Assembly: GCA_024434115.1 (NCBI GenBank)
Contig: QMIT01000010.1
Span: 248,001-312,000 of the forward strand
DNA: 64,000 nt
Direction: 5' to 3'
Origin: Chloroflexota bacterium
Lineage (GTDB): Bacteria > Chloroflexota > Anaerolineae > Aggregatilineales > J027
Positions 9,894 through 19,809 of this stretch are shown one piece after another; positions within the stretch are counted from its first letter, which is position 1, and the number at the start of each line of letters is the position of its first letter. The notes beneath the pieces are model-generated. The model was given only the letters and a program-made list of their open reading frames with translations. It was not told the DNA's origin and did not search any database. A program made the translations under genes and the position numbers.

Positions 9894-10462
9894 TGTTCAG
9901 CCCACTCACCGTTGGGTTGTTTTTCGCCAGCGCGAATCGCCACTTTTAGCCGATTTTCTTGCGGCGGGATGGGGCATGTCCATGTGCGGGGTTCCCGTCC
10001 CGCCTGCATCGCCAAAGATGCGGGTTCATTAAAGGCGCAGTAGGGCGAATAGGCGATATTAAAATTGACATGGAATCGGCCTCCTCCAAGCCATTCCGGG
10101 TCAAGGTAGCGTCCGGCAGAATAGCTTTCGACGCCGCTGGTGGCATCCATAAACGGCAAAAAGAAATAGCCTTGCTCCGGGCTAAAGAAAAGGGTTAGTT
10201 CGACGGTTTGCCCCTCAACCTCAAAACTCAATTTACCCCATTTTTGATACCAGCGGATTTCGCCTGTCGAGGTCTGCATTTTGACATTAGACTTCTCGGT
10301 AAATTCTTCGGCCTCAAGGATGAGGTCGAGAGCCGGATTGGGGTCAAAGTAGTCCAAATGGGTAAATAGCGCCTGCTGTTCGGGGGTCAGGGGTGAATAG
10401 GGATGGCTTTTGAAGAAAGCATCCTTCTCTTGGCGTTCTTGCAATAGGGCCTGTATATCCAT
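9890..10462 (-). CDS. DUF1684 domain-containing protein
   Basis: 190 aa with the hallmarks of DUF1684: an N-terminal 'RQEKDAFFKSHPYSPLTPEQQALF..LDYFDPNP', a central beta-rich part, and 'FNIAYSPYCAFNE' with 'WTCPIPPQENRLKVAIRAGEK'. Members are soluble and of unknown activity. Start ATG 10462 has AAGGA 5 nt upstream, which favours it over the ATG at 10483. Confidence 0.88.
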   Translation of the reverse strand: MDIQALLQERQEKDAFFKSHPYSPLTPEQQALFTHLDYFDPNPALDLILEAEEFTEKSNVKMQTSTGEIRWYQKWGKLSFEVEGQTVELTLFFSPEQGYFFLPFMDATSGVESYSAGRYLDPEWLGGGRFHVNFNIAYSPYCAFNEPASLAMQAGREPRTWTCPIPPQENRLKVAIRAGEKQPNGEWAEH

Positions 10463-10530
10463 GTGCGTCCTTCGTTTCATCAATGACTTCGCTGATTAGA
10501 CGCCACAAAACACACAGACGTTACACAGTT

Positions 10531-11304
10531 TTATTGGAGGGCGGTTTGGACAGCGACCTCAAGGTCTTGATAGGCGACGGCGACCCCATTGACAAAGAAG
10601 GTGGGCGTGCCGCGCAGCCCCAACTCTATGCCTGCCTCAATCAGCGAAAACACGATATTGCGATACCTGCCACTGAACAGACAACTTGAAAAATCCTCAG
10701 TATTCAGGTCTAGTGTTTTAGCCAATTCCAAAAATGGGGCCATATCGGAATAGGCATAATATTCTTCGTCGCTGAGGCTAAACACGGCATCATGATAGGA
10801 CATAAACGCAGCGTGCCCCTGCTCTAAGGCACAAAAAGCCGCTTCGGTTGCCACCTTGTCATTCCATTGGGTGGTCGGCCAACTGACAAACGCCACCCGC
10901 ACATCATCGGGGTATTGAGCTTGCAGTTCGTCCAATAGCCCGCGGCGATGCAACCGCCGACAGACTGAACAGCCATAGGAGCCGATTTCAACCACTGTCA
11001 CCTTCGCGTCTTGCGCACCACGCACCGTCACTTGAGCCATCTGCCGTGTGACTGAGGGCAGCAGTCCCATTTGATTGTCTGGCAAGGGGGGGTATTCCTC
11101 AAAAATATTGCGCGTATCAGCAAGACTGGGTGTGGAATTGGGGAGTTGCTGTTCAGCCGAATCCGATGACGTGACATCGCCTAAAAACACAAAATCAATC
11201 ATGATGCAGGTCGCGCTGGTCAACAGCACCAAGCACAAAAATATCCCTAATAGGGTATAGGGGAGAGTCGGTTTGGATCGTTTGAATGATGTTGAAAGGC
11301 GCAT
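10531..11304 (-). CDS. membrane-anchored DsbA-like thiol oxidoreductase
   Basis: 257 aa. One N-terminal membrane segment (about residues 14-40) is followed by an extracytoplasmic thioredoxin fold with an inserted helical domain. The active site is C112-S-V-C115 ('YGCSVCRR') and the cis-Pro loop is 'GTPTFFVNG'. It resembles the DsbA/BdbD group that oxidises or isomerises disulfides in exported proteins. The ATG at 11304 is chosen because the longer TTG start (11337) would lie inside the T-run of the tRNA terminator; no strong ribosome-binding site is visible. Confidence 0.88.
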   Translation of the reverse strand: MRLSTSFKRSKPTLPYTLLGIFLCLVLLTSATCIMIDFVFLGDVTSSDSAEQQLPNSTPSLADTRNIFEEYPPLPDNQMGLLPSVTRQMAQVTVRGAQDAKVTVVEIGSYGCSVCRRLHRRGLLDELQAQYPDDVRVAFVSWPTTQWNDKVATEAAFCALEQGHAAFMSYHDAVFSLSDEEYYAYSDMAPFLELAKTLDLNTEDFSSCLFSGRYRNIVFSLIEAGIELGLRGTPTFFVNGVAVAYQDLEVAVQTALQ

Positions 11305-11333
11305 TGTAATCTGAAACCGCTTTACCCATAGAA

Positions 11334-11360
11334 ACAAAAAAATCGCCGACTATGGCGATC
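11334..11360 (-). terminator. terminator downstream of tRNA-Ser
   Basis: Read on the minus strand, a 6-bp GC-containing stem (ATCGCC/GGCGAT, 11354-11359 with 11342-11347) is followed by seven T. It starts a few bases after the tRNA 3' end. Confidence 0.8.
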
Positions 11361-11364
11361 TTGG

Positions 11365-11455
<91 letters not shown>

Positions 11456-11507
11456 GTGATATAGGCCGAGTGTGGAAGACTTGTTCCAAACTCTAGCTAT
11501 TATACAC

Positions 11508-11981
11508 TCATTTTTGTCCTTGTGAACGGAGTTCTGCAAAAAAGTTGACCAAAAGTGCAGCCGCTTCGTCCCGTAGGATGCCGCTTTGGACTTCAACGCG
11601 ATGGTTTAGGCGCGGATGATTTAGAATATCAAAAACGCTTCCACCTGCCCCGGCCTTTGGGTCAGGGGTGGCAAAGACCAACTTGGGCAGTCTTGCCAGC
11701 ACCATCGCCCCGGCACACATCACGCACGGTTCCAAAGTACAGTAGAGTGTCACCTCTTCTAAGCGCCAGTGACCAATCACTTGGGACGCTTCACGGAGAG
11801 CGAACATTTCCGCATGGGAAGTAGGATCATGATCCACTTCACGGCAGTTATGTCCTTTGCCAATAACCTCACCATGACGTACCGCTATCGCACCAACGGG
11901 CACATCCCCATGTGCTTGGGCGAGGCGGGCCTCATCTAGGGCAAGGCGCATCCAAAATTCGTCGTCCATAATCCCATTCAT
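11508..11981 (-). CDS. tadA: tRNA adenosine(34) deaminase TadA
   Basis: 157 aa zinc deaminase making inosine at the wobble base of tRNA-Arg(ACG). The catalytic H56-A-E58 and the zinc cysteines in 'P-C86-VM-C89-AGA' are intact, and the length is typical. Start is ATG 11981, with ATG 11969 (MDDEFW) an equal alternative. It is followed by the tRNA-Ser gene. Confidence 0.95.
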   Translation of the reverse strand: MNGIMDDEFWMRLALDEARLAQAHGDVPVGAIAVRHGEVIGKGHNCREVDHDPTSHAEMFALREASQVIGHWRLEEVTLYCTLEPCVMCAGAMVLARLPKLVFATPDPKAGAGGSVFDILNHPRLNHRVEVQSGILRDEAAALLVNFFAELRSQGQK

Positions 11982-12046
11982 TATACAATTCGCTATTTTG
12001 ACGGGTCAATTAAAATAGCAGACTCTAAGCAAGCGCTAAATTCCTT

Positions 12047-12649
12047 CTAATGCTCAGACTCACTTATGGCCGCGTCGGCCTCACGATCTTCCGGGGTGAT
12101 ATATTCAAAGAACATGAGCAGGGTACTGGCATAGCGTCGTTCATCATAGAGGGTTAAGTTTTGCAGGGGCAGGTCTTCGCGCTCTTTGGGATCAATCTGG
12201 ACGATCACTAGCGCATCAGGGGCAAGATGTTGGGGATGGGCATCCAATTTTTGGAGGGCCTCTTTCCAAATCTCTTTATATTGGGGCGGCGCGATATAAA
12301 CAATCTCAAAGGGGGTCGGGTTTTCGCGTTCCAAATAGAGCAGCGCGTCGGTATGCAGCACATCGGCTTTATCGGTAAAACGGCAGGTTTCCAGATTTTC
12401 CTGAACGGTACGGATGGCGGCCTTATCGCGGTCAATGAATCGGGCAAACGACGCCCCCCGACTAAGGGCTTCAATGCCGACTGCGCCCGTCCCGGCAAAT
12501 AAATCCAGAATACTGGCTTCTGGCACATTTCCACCCAAAATGCTAAATAGGGCTTCCTTGACACGATCCATAATCGGGCGTGTGCCTTCACCGGGCACCA
12601 TTTTGAGTTTGCGGCCTTTGGCGATGCCGGCTATGACCCGATGGCTCAT
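12047..12649 (-). CDS. rsmD: 16S rRNA (guanine(966)-N2)-methyltransferase RsmD
   Basis: 200 aa SAM-dependent methyltransferase. Visible features are the family start 'RVIAGIAKGRKLKMVPGEGTRPIMDRVKEALFSIL', the SAM loop 'ILDLFAGTGAVGIEALSRGA' and the acidic 'FIDRD'. Motif IV, usually (D/N)PPY/F, reads 'IAPPQY': the first Asp/Asn is Ala. The ATG overlaps the TGA of the preceding gene by 4 nt, so translation is probably coupled. Confidence 0.9.
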   Translation of the reverse strand: MSHRVIAGIAKGRKLKMVPGEGTRPIMDRVKEALFSILGGNVPEASILDLFAGTGAVGIEALSRGASFARFIDRDKAAIRTVQENLETCRFTDKADVLHTDALLYLERENPTPFEIVYIAPPQYKEIWKEALQKLDAHPQHLAPDALVIVQIDPKEREDLPLQNLTLYDERRYASTLLMFFEYITPEDREADAAISESEH

Positions 12650-13653
12650 GACAGCACTCCCCGTGTGGCTTCAACCGATTCACGGGCGGCGCGGATATTC
12701 GACTGGGGGGTGGTGGTCATAATGACACAGCCAGTCGAAAGAATCAGACGGCGGCGATTGGTCAGGTCAAAGGCTTCGCGGGCCTGTTCCTTAACGCCTC
12801 CCGGATTACCATTGTGCATATCCATACGCCCTAATCCGCCACACACCGCCCCCTGAAATTTCAGCTTGCCGAGTGCTAGATTCGGCTCGGTTTCGCGGTC
12901 ATGCCAATTGATGACCTGTACCGGATAGGTGGCAATCGTCTCAAACATGGGTAGCGGGCCGTGTAGATGAATTACATTCAGCCACCAACTTTTCGGCAGG
13001 GCATTCAAAATTTGTAGGTCGTAGGGGCGACCAAATTCCTCATATTCTTTGACCGTCATTTGGGCAAGGCTGGCATGTTGGACGGCATAAAAAATACCCG
13101 CGATGCCAGAATGCTGCATGGCTTCGATAAAGCGCAGGGTGTTTTCCGTAATCATATTGAGGCCCGTTTTGAGGCGTTCGGGTGCGGTGCGGAGATGCTC
13201 GATCAAAAAGTCATTCCCGGCGACGTGTTTGGCTTGGGCCAGCGGGCTAAAAATGGTCTGGATATACGGGACATTCCCCTTTAGCCCTTCTTGCATCAGC
13301 CGCACGGTTTCAATCTGTTGACCGAGGCTGCCTTTTTTGGGGTCGAGCGCACGTAGCGTTGTCCAATCCACTGACCTCTCCACCACGCGCTTGGTGGTTT
13401 CCCGCGTGCCTTCGATATGACCAACCCAGCGATCTTGGACGCCGTAGTCGGTCACACTGTAATTGGAAGCGGGGGTGATTTTAATAAAGTCAAAATCCCA
13501 CTGTTTTTGGAAATCCAGACAGGCTTGTACTAAATCGGCAGGGCGTTGGTCATCACCGGGCCAGTGACGCCATAAAGCCACTGGCACTCGATCCGTCGCT
13601 TCGCCTGCAATGGTTTTTTCTAATCGTTCACGTTTGGTAAGTGTCATCATCAT
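12646..13653 (-). CDS. uroporphyrinogen decarboxylase (URO-D) family protein
   Basis: 335 aa barrel protein. It has the family opening 'TKRERLEKTIAGEATDRVPVALW', a central 'VIHLHGPLPMFETIATYPVQVINWHDRE' and the closing 'LILSTGCVIMTTTPQSNIRAARESV', which match the URO-D/cobamide methyltransferase superfamily. HemE requires PxWxMRQAGR near its start, and this is absent, so it is not classical HemE; the exact reaction is open. It lies within a tight three-gene run (TPR protein, this gene, rsmD) with 4-nt overlaps. Confidence 0.8.
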   Translation of the reverse strand: MMMTLTKRERLEKTIAGEATDRVPVALWRHWPGDDQRPADLVQACLDFQKQWDFDFIKITPASNYSVTDYGVQDRWVGHIEGTRETTKRVVERSVDWTTLRALDPKKGSLGQQIETVRLMQEGLKGNVPYIQTIFSPLAQAKHVAGNDFLIEHLRTAPERLKTGLNMITENTLRFIEAMQHSGIAGIFYAVQHASLAQMTVKEYEEFGRPYDLQILNALPKSWWLNVIHLHGPLPMFETIATYPVQVINWHDRETEPNLALGKLKFQGAVCGGLGRMDMHNGNPGGVKEQAREAFDLTNRRRLILSTGCVIMTTTPQSNIRAARESVEATRGVLS

Positions 13654-13979
13654 CCGAGTTGGCGCAGTTGTTGACGCACCATGTTGTTGAGCATGTAATA
13701 ACGACCCGGCGCTCCGGCGTCTTCTTGGTTTTGCAGTTCTTTGAGCAGGTCTTGTAACTTCGAAAAGGTTTCACGGGCATGGGCAGTGTCGCCTGAATTC
13801 TTGAGCACCAACCCTAAGCCATACAATGCATCCACATTGTTATTTTCAAGCGACAACACCTGCCGAAAAATATTAAGGGCGGTCTCATGTTGACCCTGAC
13901 GGTGTGCCCGCCAAGCATCCCCAATTAGTTTTTTGAGACTATCGGTTACTGCCCCCGATGTTTTTACTTGGTCAGTCAT
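13650..13979 (-). CDS. small tetratricopeptide-repeat protein
   Basis: 109 aa with about two TPR units (residues 20-85: 'AWRAHRQGQHETALNIFRQVLSL', 'ALYGLGLVLKNSGDTAHARETFSKLQDLL'). No signal peptide, so it is probably a cytoplasmic protein-interaction module. AAAGGAG lies 10 nt before the ATG. The stop overlaps the start of the URO-D family gene. Confidence 0.8.
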   Translation of the reverse strand: MTDQVKTSGAVTDSLKKLIGDAWRAHRQGQHETALNIFRQVLSLENNNVDALYGLGLVLKNSGDTAHARETFSKLQDLLKELQNQEDAGAPGRYYMLNNMVRQQLRQLG

Positions 13980-14080
13980 AAAAAGGTCGCTCCTTTAAAA
14001 AGATTTTTAAGCTGCTTGGAAATTATAGTCCCCCTACGTTTTGTCGCAAAATTTCTACCTGTCGAATTCGTATGAAGCGT

Positions 14081-16471
14081 TTAATTTTGAACTGTAAGCG
14101 GACTTGGCAGGACAATTTTCGAACCTACTGCCCCTTTTAGGTTAAAAATATTTCGCGCCACTGCATTTTCGCAGGGTTGCAAATCAATGCTGTCGCACGA
14201 TTCGACCTGCAAAGCAATTTCATAAGTGCCTGAGAGCAGATCATCGGGCAATTGCAGTTGGTAGATGCTGGTGATATAGCCTTCGGTGGGCCAAAGATTG
14301 GTGGGCCAATTGGCAGGATGGCGATAGCGGGTTTCGCTCACAACGGTATCGGTACGGGATTCTACAATCTGTATTGCCACCTGATAGTTTGGCAGATTAG
14401 GCCGACTGGCCCGCCAATAGGCATACAGATTCAGGGTATCGCCAGCATTGATGGTATTGTCGAACTCATAGCCTAAGAAACCAATGCCGCCATCCACAAT
14501 TAAACGCAGCGGGATTGCTCCGGCGGGTGGGCTGCTGCTCGGCGATGTTTCGGTAATCAGCGATGGATTCGCCCGAAAATAGATGCTAATCCCAATCAGC
14601 GGGAGAGCGATCAAAGCCAACAGCCATTTTTGTTCCGCGCCAAAACCCCACAGCCAAGAGGTGGTGTGGTCGGGTTCTTGGGGGGGACGGCGGCGATCCA
14701 GCCCATAGGTCAAACCACCAATCAAAATAAGGCTGAGTAGGCTGATGATAATGGCCCACTGACGAACGGCGGTATTGCTGAAACGGATAATTACGTCATT
14801 TGAACCAGCGTCGAGGGGAATGCGGATGAAGCCTGTCGTCGGAACACTTTCAACAGACACGGGGCGGTCATTGAGTTCGGCCTGCCAACCGGGATAGTTG
14901 AGTGTCAGAATAACCACGTCCGTCGCTTGGCGGGTTTCTATGCCAAAATCGTCGAGAGTGGGATCATGAGCATTGACCGAGACTAAACTATACGGCGGCA
15001 GGCTTTCGGTCTGCACTTTAAAAATGCGCTCTTTGTTATAGGAGTTGAGTAAGGCAGTAGAAGGTTCAGGCAAAATGGTCGCCTGTTTGGGTAGCATATA
15101 GCCATGTCGAAATGTGCCCAACGCATGGCCGCGCAGTTCCAACTCAAAAAGAGAGTTGACAGTGAAGGGTGCTTCTATGGGGCGAAAGCTCGGCGCGTAA
15201 AAAGCTGGCGCTGACGAAATAACCACCACCAATACAAGGATGGCGACTCCCGCATAACGCATGAGAGACCAATGTAATAACTGCTCAATCATGACCATCA
15301 CCTGCGCGGCTAGAATTGCACATGCCAGCGTTAATGCACCCAGTAAGTCCATTGGCTGAAGTGCTTCAAATCCATTCCCCCATAGCGAATCGTCCAAAAT
15401 CAGACCACTGAGAATCATGACAAGTGGGATGAAGAAAGAAACGGCCTCTGGGGATTTTAAGAACGTTGTCCGTTTACGCAGTCGGCGCACGAAACCAATC
15501 CCCATCCATATCCCCCCAAAAACCGCCAGCGCCCATGTAGCAAGGCCAAGATTAAAACGTATCGGCGTGTTGAGAGCCGATTGATCGAGGAGTGGGAGGG
15601 GCGCTAAAAGGTCACTGATCGTATTCGGCGCAACATAATCGGCTGGATAGGATGCCACCGTCTGCCATTGAATATCATCTTTTTCTAAGAAGGCGGGCAG
15701 CCAATAAAACGCGGCGAGGGTTAGCCCCAACAAAAAACCACCCATCGTGATTTCCCAATGCAGTGGCTTGGCGCTGAATAACATCATCCACAGCAGCCAC
15801 CCCCCGGCCATTGCAAATAAAATGGGAGACAGGGTTCCATCCGAGAGCAGTAGGGACATAGCAGTGAAGGCCAGAATAAGTAAGTCGCGCCCGCGTCCGG
15901 ATTGAAAAGTGCGGTCAATGGCCCATAACACCGCAGGAAACCATGCCACTGCCCATGCCGTGCCAAGATCGCTGTGTAAATAGGGTTCGGTTTGCAGGGT
16001 ATAGGGGGAAAACAGAAAAATCACCGTGCCAACAATGGCGGCGACTGCCCCCCACCGCTGACGGATAAAACCAAATAATCCGACCCCGCCCGTAAAAATA
16101 CTTAAAATCAGCAGAATCTTAAAACTGGTTTCTGGCTCGGCTTGCGCGATGGTGACATGGAGACCCCCGACATAATACGGCATCGGGGCGAGGTAATTGA
16201 AAATGGGTGAACCATAGCCGTAGGTAAAATCGGGTGCCCAACGGGGATAATAGTCACCCGCTTGGATGCTTTGCGAAACCGAATAAATACGGTGCATTTC
16301 AAGCAGGGCTTCAGGGGAATTGGGCAGGCCACTATTGATTATCAAGGGCCACGCGACAATCAGGCAAAACGCTAAAACCGCCAGTAGAGGCCAATCTATC
16401 CCGCGCGGACGTGGACGCATCCATGCGGGAAGCTCTTCAAGGGTTAGGCCATAGTCGGCGGGATCAAACAT
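14081..16471 (-). CDS. large polytopic membrane protein, GT-C-like ('6-pyruvoyl-tetrahydropterin synthase related' domain)
   Basis: 796 aa. After a short cytoplasmic N-terminus there are about 10-12 membrane segments up to residue ~440, a large extracellular beta-rich part, another membrane span near 585-600, one near 640-655 and a final soluble domain. The loop 'YYPRWAPDFTYGYGSPIFNYLAPMPYYVGGLHV' is the hallmark of the PTPS-related membrane family, which resembles lipid-linked GT-C glycosyltransferases. It probably acts in envelope glycan or glycolipid assembly. It follows sucD by 47 nt on the same strand. Confidence 0.8.
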   Translation of the reverse strand: MFDPADYGLTLEELPAWMRPRPRGIDWPLLAVLAFCLIVAWPLIINSGLPNSPEALLEMHRIYSVSQSIQAGDYYPRWAPDFTYGYGSPIFNYLAPMPYYVGGLHVTIAQAEPETSFKILLILSIFTGGVGLFGFIRQRWGAVAAIVGTVIFLFSPYTLQTEPYLHSDLGTAWAVAWFPAVLWAIDRTFQSGRGRDLLILAFTAMSLLLSDGTLSPILFAMAGGWLLWMMLFSAKPLHWEITMGGFLLGLTLAAFYWLPAFLEKDDIQWQTVASYPADYVAPNTISDLLAPLPLLDQSALNTPIRFNLGLATWALAVFGGIWMGIGFVRRLRKRTTFLKSPEAVSFFIPLVMILSGLILDDSLWGNGFEALQPMDLLGALTLACAILAAQVMVMIEQLLHWSLMRYAGVAILVLVVVISSAPAFYAPSFRPIEAPFTVNSLFELELRGHALGTFRHGYMLPKQATILPEPSTALLNSYNKERIFKVQTESLPPYSLVSVNAHDPTLDDFGIETRQATDVVILTLNYPGWQAELNDRPVSVESVPTTGFIRIPLDAGSNDVIIRFSNTAVRQWAIIISLLSLILIGGLTYGLDRRRPPQEPDHTTSWLWGFGAEQKWLLALIALPLIGISIYFRANPSLITETSPSSSPPAGAIPLRLIVDGGIGFLGYEFDNTINAGDTLNLYAYWRASRPNLPNYQVAIQIVESRTDTVVSETRYRHPANWPTNLWPTEGYITSIYQLQLPDDLLSGTYEIALQVESCDSIDLQPCENAVARNIFNLKGAVGSKIVLPSPLTVQN

Positions 16472-16518
16472 AAAAGGTTAAGCAGGGGCAGGGAATTGGC
16501 ATCCCCACCCCGTCGCTG

Positions 16519-17379
16519 CTATTGCATAATCAGATCGGGAATTTGTTCGGGATAGGCTGCGACCTTAACACCCACCGATTTCAATTTTTCAATCTTTTCG
16601 GCGGCGGTCCCGACGTTGCCTTCGACCAATGCCCCGGCATGGCCCATTGTCTTACCAGCAGGGGCACGCTGGCCCGCGATGAATGCCACAACGGGTTTGG
16701 TCATATGTTTGTCAATAAAATCAGCGGCTTTTTGTTCATCCGTCCCGCCGATTTCGCCAATCAACACGACCTTTTCGGTGTTGGGGTCTTCTTCAAACAT
16801 CTGCAAGACATCCAAGAAGCTCGTGCCGTTGATGGGGTCGCCGCCGATGCCAACGCAGGTGGTTTGACCAATGCCGCGCTGGGTCAGGGCATAGACCGCT
16901 TCATAAGTCAGTGTACCACTTTTAGAAACCACTCCAATCGGGCCGGGGGTGGCGATATAACCGGGCATAATGCCGACTTTGGCTTGGCCGGGGGTGAGTA
17001 AGCCGGGGCAGTTCGCACCGACTAACCGGGAATTGCTAGTATCCAAGATGGCGCGGACTTTCATCATATCCTGAATCGGAATGCCTTCGGTGATGCAGAC
17101 AATCAATTCGATTTCTGCGTCAAGGGCTTCCAAAATCGCATCGGCAGCACCCTCGGCGGGTACATAGATAATGCTGCAATTTGCGCCTGTCGCTTCACGG
17201 GCGGCCTTCACAGTGTCGAAGACGGGTTTGCCAAGCACCCATTCGCCGCCTTTGCCAGCACGCACGCCGCCAACTACGTTCGTGCCATATTCAATCATCT
17301 GTTGGGCATGGAAACGGCCTTGTTTGCCGGTGATGCCCTGCACCACCAATTTTGTGTTTTTATCAACCAGAATCGCCAT
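16519..17379 (-). CDS. sucD: succinyl-CoA ligase [ADP-forming] subunit alpha
   Basis: 286 aa, standard length. It has the CoA-binding Rossmann '[26 protein letters not shown]', '[22 protein letters not shown]', '[17 protein letters not shown]' and the phospho-histidine loop '[10 protein letters not shown]'. It acts in the TCA cycle with SucC, encoded 2 nt upstream. Confidence 0.97.
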   Translation of the reverse strand: MAILVDKNTKLVVQGITGKQGRFHAQQMIEYGTNVVGGVRAGKGGEWVLGKPVFDTVKAAREATGANCSIIYVPAEGAADAILEALDAEIELIVCITEGIPIQDMMKVRAILDTSNSRLVGANCPGLLTPGQAKVGIMPGYIATPGPIGVVSKSGTLTYEAVYALTQRGIGQTTCVGIGGDPINGTSFLDVLQMFEEDPNTEKVVLIGEIGGTDEQKAADFIDKHMTKPVVAFIAGQRAPAGKTMGHAGALVEGNVGTAAEKIEKLKSVGVKVAAYPEQIPDLIMQ

Positions 17380-17381
17380 CT

Positions 17382-18551
17382 TTACTTCGCTCCTCGGACG
17401 GCTTCGACAGCCTTTTGCGCGGCTTCATATAGGGTCTTGGCCCCGGTCATATTGGTCAAATTGGCGCTGTTGATAATCGCCAAGCCTTCTTCCTGATTTG
17501 TGCCGATGAGCCGGACAATAATCGGCAGTTGGGTGGGAACTTCGTTCATGGCCGTGATAATGCCGCGTGCCACGTCGTCGCAGCGTGTGATGCCACCGAA
17601 AATGTTAATCAGAATCGTTTTGACGTTTTTGTCGGACAGGATAATGCGCAAGGCTGCCGCCACCTGTTCGGGGTCAGCGCCGCCACCGACATCCAAGAAA
17701 TTCGCTGGGCCAATGCCATATTGTTCACCGAAGTGGGCGGTCATATCCATCGTTGCCATCGCTAGGCCTGCCCCATTGACCATACAGCCGATTTGCCCAT
17801 CCAATTTGACATAACTTAGGTCAGATTCGCGGGCGGTGATTTCCTCTTGGGGTTCTTCGGAGGTGTCGCGCAGGGCCTCTAATTCGGGGTGACGACCCAG
17901 CCCATTGCCGTCAATCGTCATTTTGCCATCGAGCGCCTTTAAAATGGTCTGCCCATATTCTTCTACAACAGCAAGGGGGTTGATTTCGCATAGGGTCGCA
18001 TCGCTGGCGGCGTAACATTCATACAGCCCCAACGCAATTTTCTCGAACTGCTTCCACAAATCGTGCGGTAAATTAATCCCGGAGGCCAGTTCAGTAATTT
18101 GATAGCTGCGGAGGCCGATGAGCGGGTTGATATGAATGCGTTTAATTTTTTCCGGTGCGGTGCGGTTGACTTCTTCAATATCCATCCCGCCTTCGGAGCT
18201 TGCCATAATGAGGGGTTTGCGGGCGGCACGGTCATTGGTCACGGCCAAATAAATTTCACCTTTGATGTTCGCACCGGGGTCAATCAACACTTTGTTGACG
18301 GTGTGGCCTTTGATGTCCATGCCGAGGATTTTGCTGGCATGTTCACGGGCTTCATCGGGAGTCTTGGCAACTTTGACCCCGCCTGCCTTGCCGCGTCCAC
18401 CGGAATGTACTTGAGCTTTGACGACGGTGACGCCGCCTAATTCTTTGGCGATTTCATAGGCTTCGTTTGCGTTAAAGGCGACTTTACCGCGTGGGACGGG
18501 AATCCCAAATTCGGCAAAGCGCAATTTTGCCTGATATTCGTGAAGATTCAC
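17382..18551 (-). CDS. sucC: succinyl-CoA ligase [ADP-forming] subunit beta
   Basis: 389 aa ATP-grasp subunit: '[21 protein letters not shown]', '[16 protein letters not shown]', 'CEINPLAV', '[14 protein letters not shown]' and '[14 protein letters not shown]'. Start GTG 18551 has GGAGGT 9 nt upstream; the in-frame ATG at 18572 lies before that site and is less likely. First gene of sucCD. Confidence 0.96.
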   Translation of the reverse strand: MNLHEYQAKLRFAEFGIPVPRGKVAFNANEAYEIAKELGGVTVVKAQVHSGGRGKAGGVKVAKTPDEAREHASKILGMDIKGHTVNKVLIDPGANIKGEIYLAVTNDRAARKPLIMASSEGGMDIEEVNRTAPEKIKRIHINPLIGLRSYQITELASGINLPHDLWKQFEKIALGLYECYAASDATLCEINPLAVVEEYGQTILKALDGKMTIDGNGLGRHPELEALRDTSEEPQEEITARESDLSYVKLDGQIGCMVNGAGLAMATMDMTAHFGEQYGIGPANFLDVGGGADPEQVAAALRIILSDKNVKTILINIFGGITRCDDVARGIITAMNEVPTQLPIIVRLIGTNQEEGLAIINSANLTNMTGAKTLYEAAQKAVEAVRGAK

Positions 18552-18669
18552 TGATCTTCGACCTCCATCCAAATAGTAGGGTATTCAAAATTCGTTTCGA
18601 TTTGATGTAGGGGATGACACGCACCAAACCTTGAAGAGTATACCACCGTGCTAGGGCGGCTTCCAATTG

Positions 18670-19734
18670 TCAGTCTAATTTATCCAAGCGACGTGTGCCT
18701 TCAATTTCTAAAACAAAATCTGCTCCAAACGCTTGTGAAGGCGTAAGTGCTCCCACTGGATGCTGCTCGAAAATCTTCTCCACACAGCACACCCCACCCA
18801 CTGCTGTCAATTGATAGGCTTCCATTGTTTCCAACCACGCCTCTTTGGAATTGCCATTTTTATCGGTAGCCTTCGCCCAGATATATGATTTTCCACTTTG
18901 GCGCAGGTGTTCATCTGGCCCGGTGATGCGTTTTTCGACCCACCATTGAATCAAGCGGCGCACAGGTTTGACAGCCAACAGATAGGGGAACAGGGGGCTA
19001 AATGTTTTGACAGTGCGAATCATGCGCGGGTGATAGCTCATATAGGTGGTGATATTGGGAATCCCGGTGGCACGATAGGCGGTTTCCAAATCGCCCCAAG
19101 GGATCGGCATGACCCAACGCTGCTTGCCATGCGAAAAACGGACTTGTTTAGCCCCCTTGCCCAATGGATAGGGGATTAACTCACCATTTCGGCGCACCGT
19201 CCCCCCCTTGCCAAGACCTGCTAAAGCGGATTTGGCGGTTCCGGCGCTGGTTTGGGAAATGGCTTGGAAGGCGATTTCTAGCTCGACGGCCTCCGGTAAT
19301 TGACTGGCGACATAACTTGAAAGGCAATCGGTTGGGATGATGTCGAAGCCCACGCCTGAAATCAGCGCAATATTTTTCTGACGGGCCGCTTCGTCGCGCT
19401 TGAATGTTTTGCGGAATACCAGAATCTCGCCCGTAATATCTACATAATTTGTCCCCGTCTCGACACAGGCATCCAACATCGGGGAGGCGGTATAAATGAA
19501 TGGGCCAGCGGCATGAAAAACAAGGTCAACATCGGCAAGGGCGTTTTTTAAGGCAGGGGTATCGTCTAGGCTGAACACCCGATAGTCAAGGCCAAGTCGT
19601 TCTGCCAGTGGGATTAGTTTTTCCGCCGAACGCCCGGCCAAAATCGGTTTGTGACCACGTTTGAGGGCCTCCTCCGCAACTAATTCACCCGTATAACCAT
19701 ATGCGCCGTAGAGCATCCAACGATTATTTGCCAT
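18670..19734 (-). CDS. saccharopine dehydrogenase-like NAD(P)-binding oxidoreductase
   Basis: 354 aa. The N-terminal Rossmann fold 'MLYGAYGYTGELVAEEALKRGHKPILAGR' is followed by 'VDLVFHAAGPF', 'YVDITGE' and 'GVGFDIIPTDCLSSYV', matching the saccharopine dehydrogenase/trans-acting enoyl reductase group. Substrate unknown; relatives act on lipids or are uncharacterised. It stands alone between sucC and the divergent lipoprotein gene. Confidence 0.85.
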   Translation of the reverse strand: MANNRWMLYGAYGYTGELVAEEALKRGHKPILAGRSAEKLIPLAERLGLDYRVFSLDDTPALKNALADVDLVFHAAGPFIYTASPMLDACVETGTNYVDITGEILVFRKTFKRDEAARQKNIALISGVGFDIIPTDCLSSYVASQLPEAVELEIAFQAISQTSAGTAKSALAGLGKGGTVRRNGELIPYPLGKGAKQVRFSHGKQRWVMPIPWGDLETAYRATGIPNITTYMSYHPRMIRTVKTFSPLFPYLLAVKPVRRLIQWWVEKRITGPDEHLRQSGKSYIWAKATDKNGNSKEAWLETMEAYQLTAVGGVCCVEKIFEQHPVGALTPSQAFGADFVLEIEGTRRLDKLD

Positions 19735-19809
19735 CTGCTTCCCTATGTTTCCTTGCTACAAGTGGAGGGGCGTGCTAGGATTTTGAACGTTGGCTGATTA
19801 TAACGTGGA

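Noticed and set aside
12646-13653. Classical HemE (uroporphyrinogen decarboxylase in haem synthesis)
   Set aside because: The N-terminal PxWxMRQAGR signature is missing; only superfamily membership is supported.
16480-16512. Another copy of the palindromic repeat between sucD and the GT-C-like gene
   Set aside because: It shares only the CATCCCCACCCC lead; no palindromic core follows.
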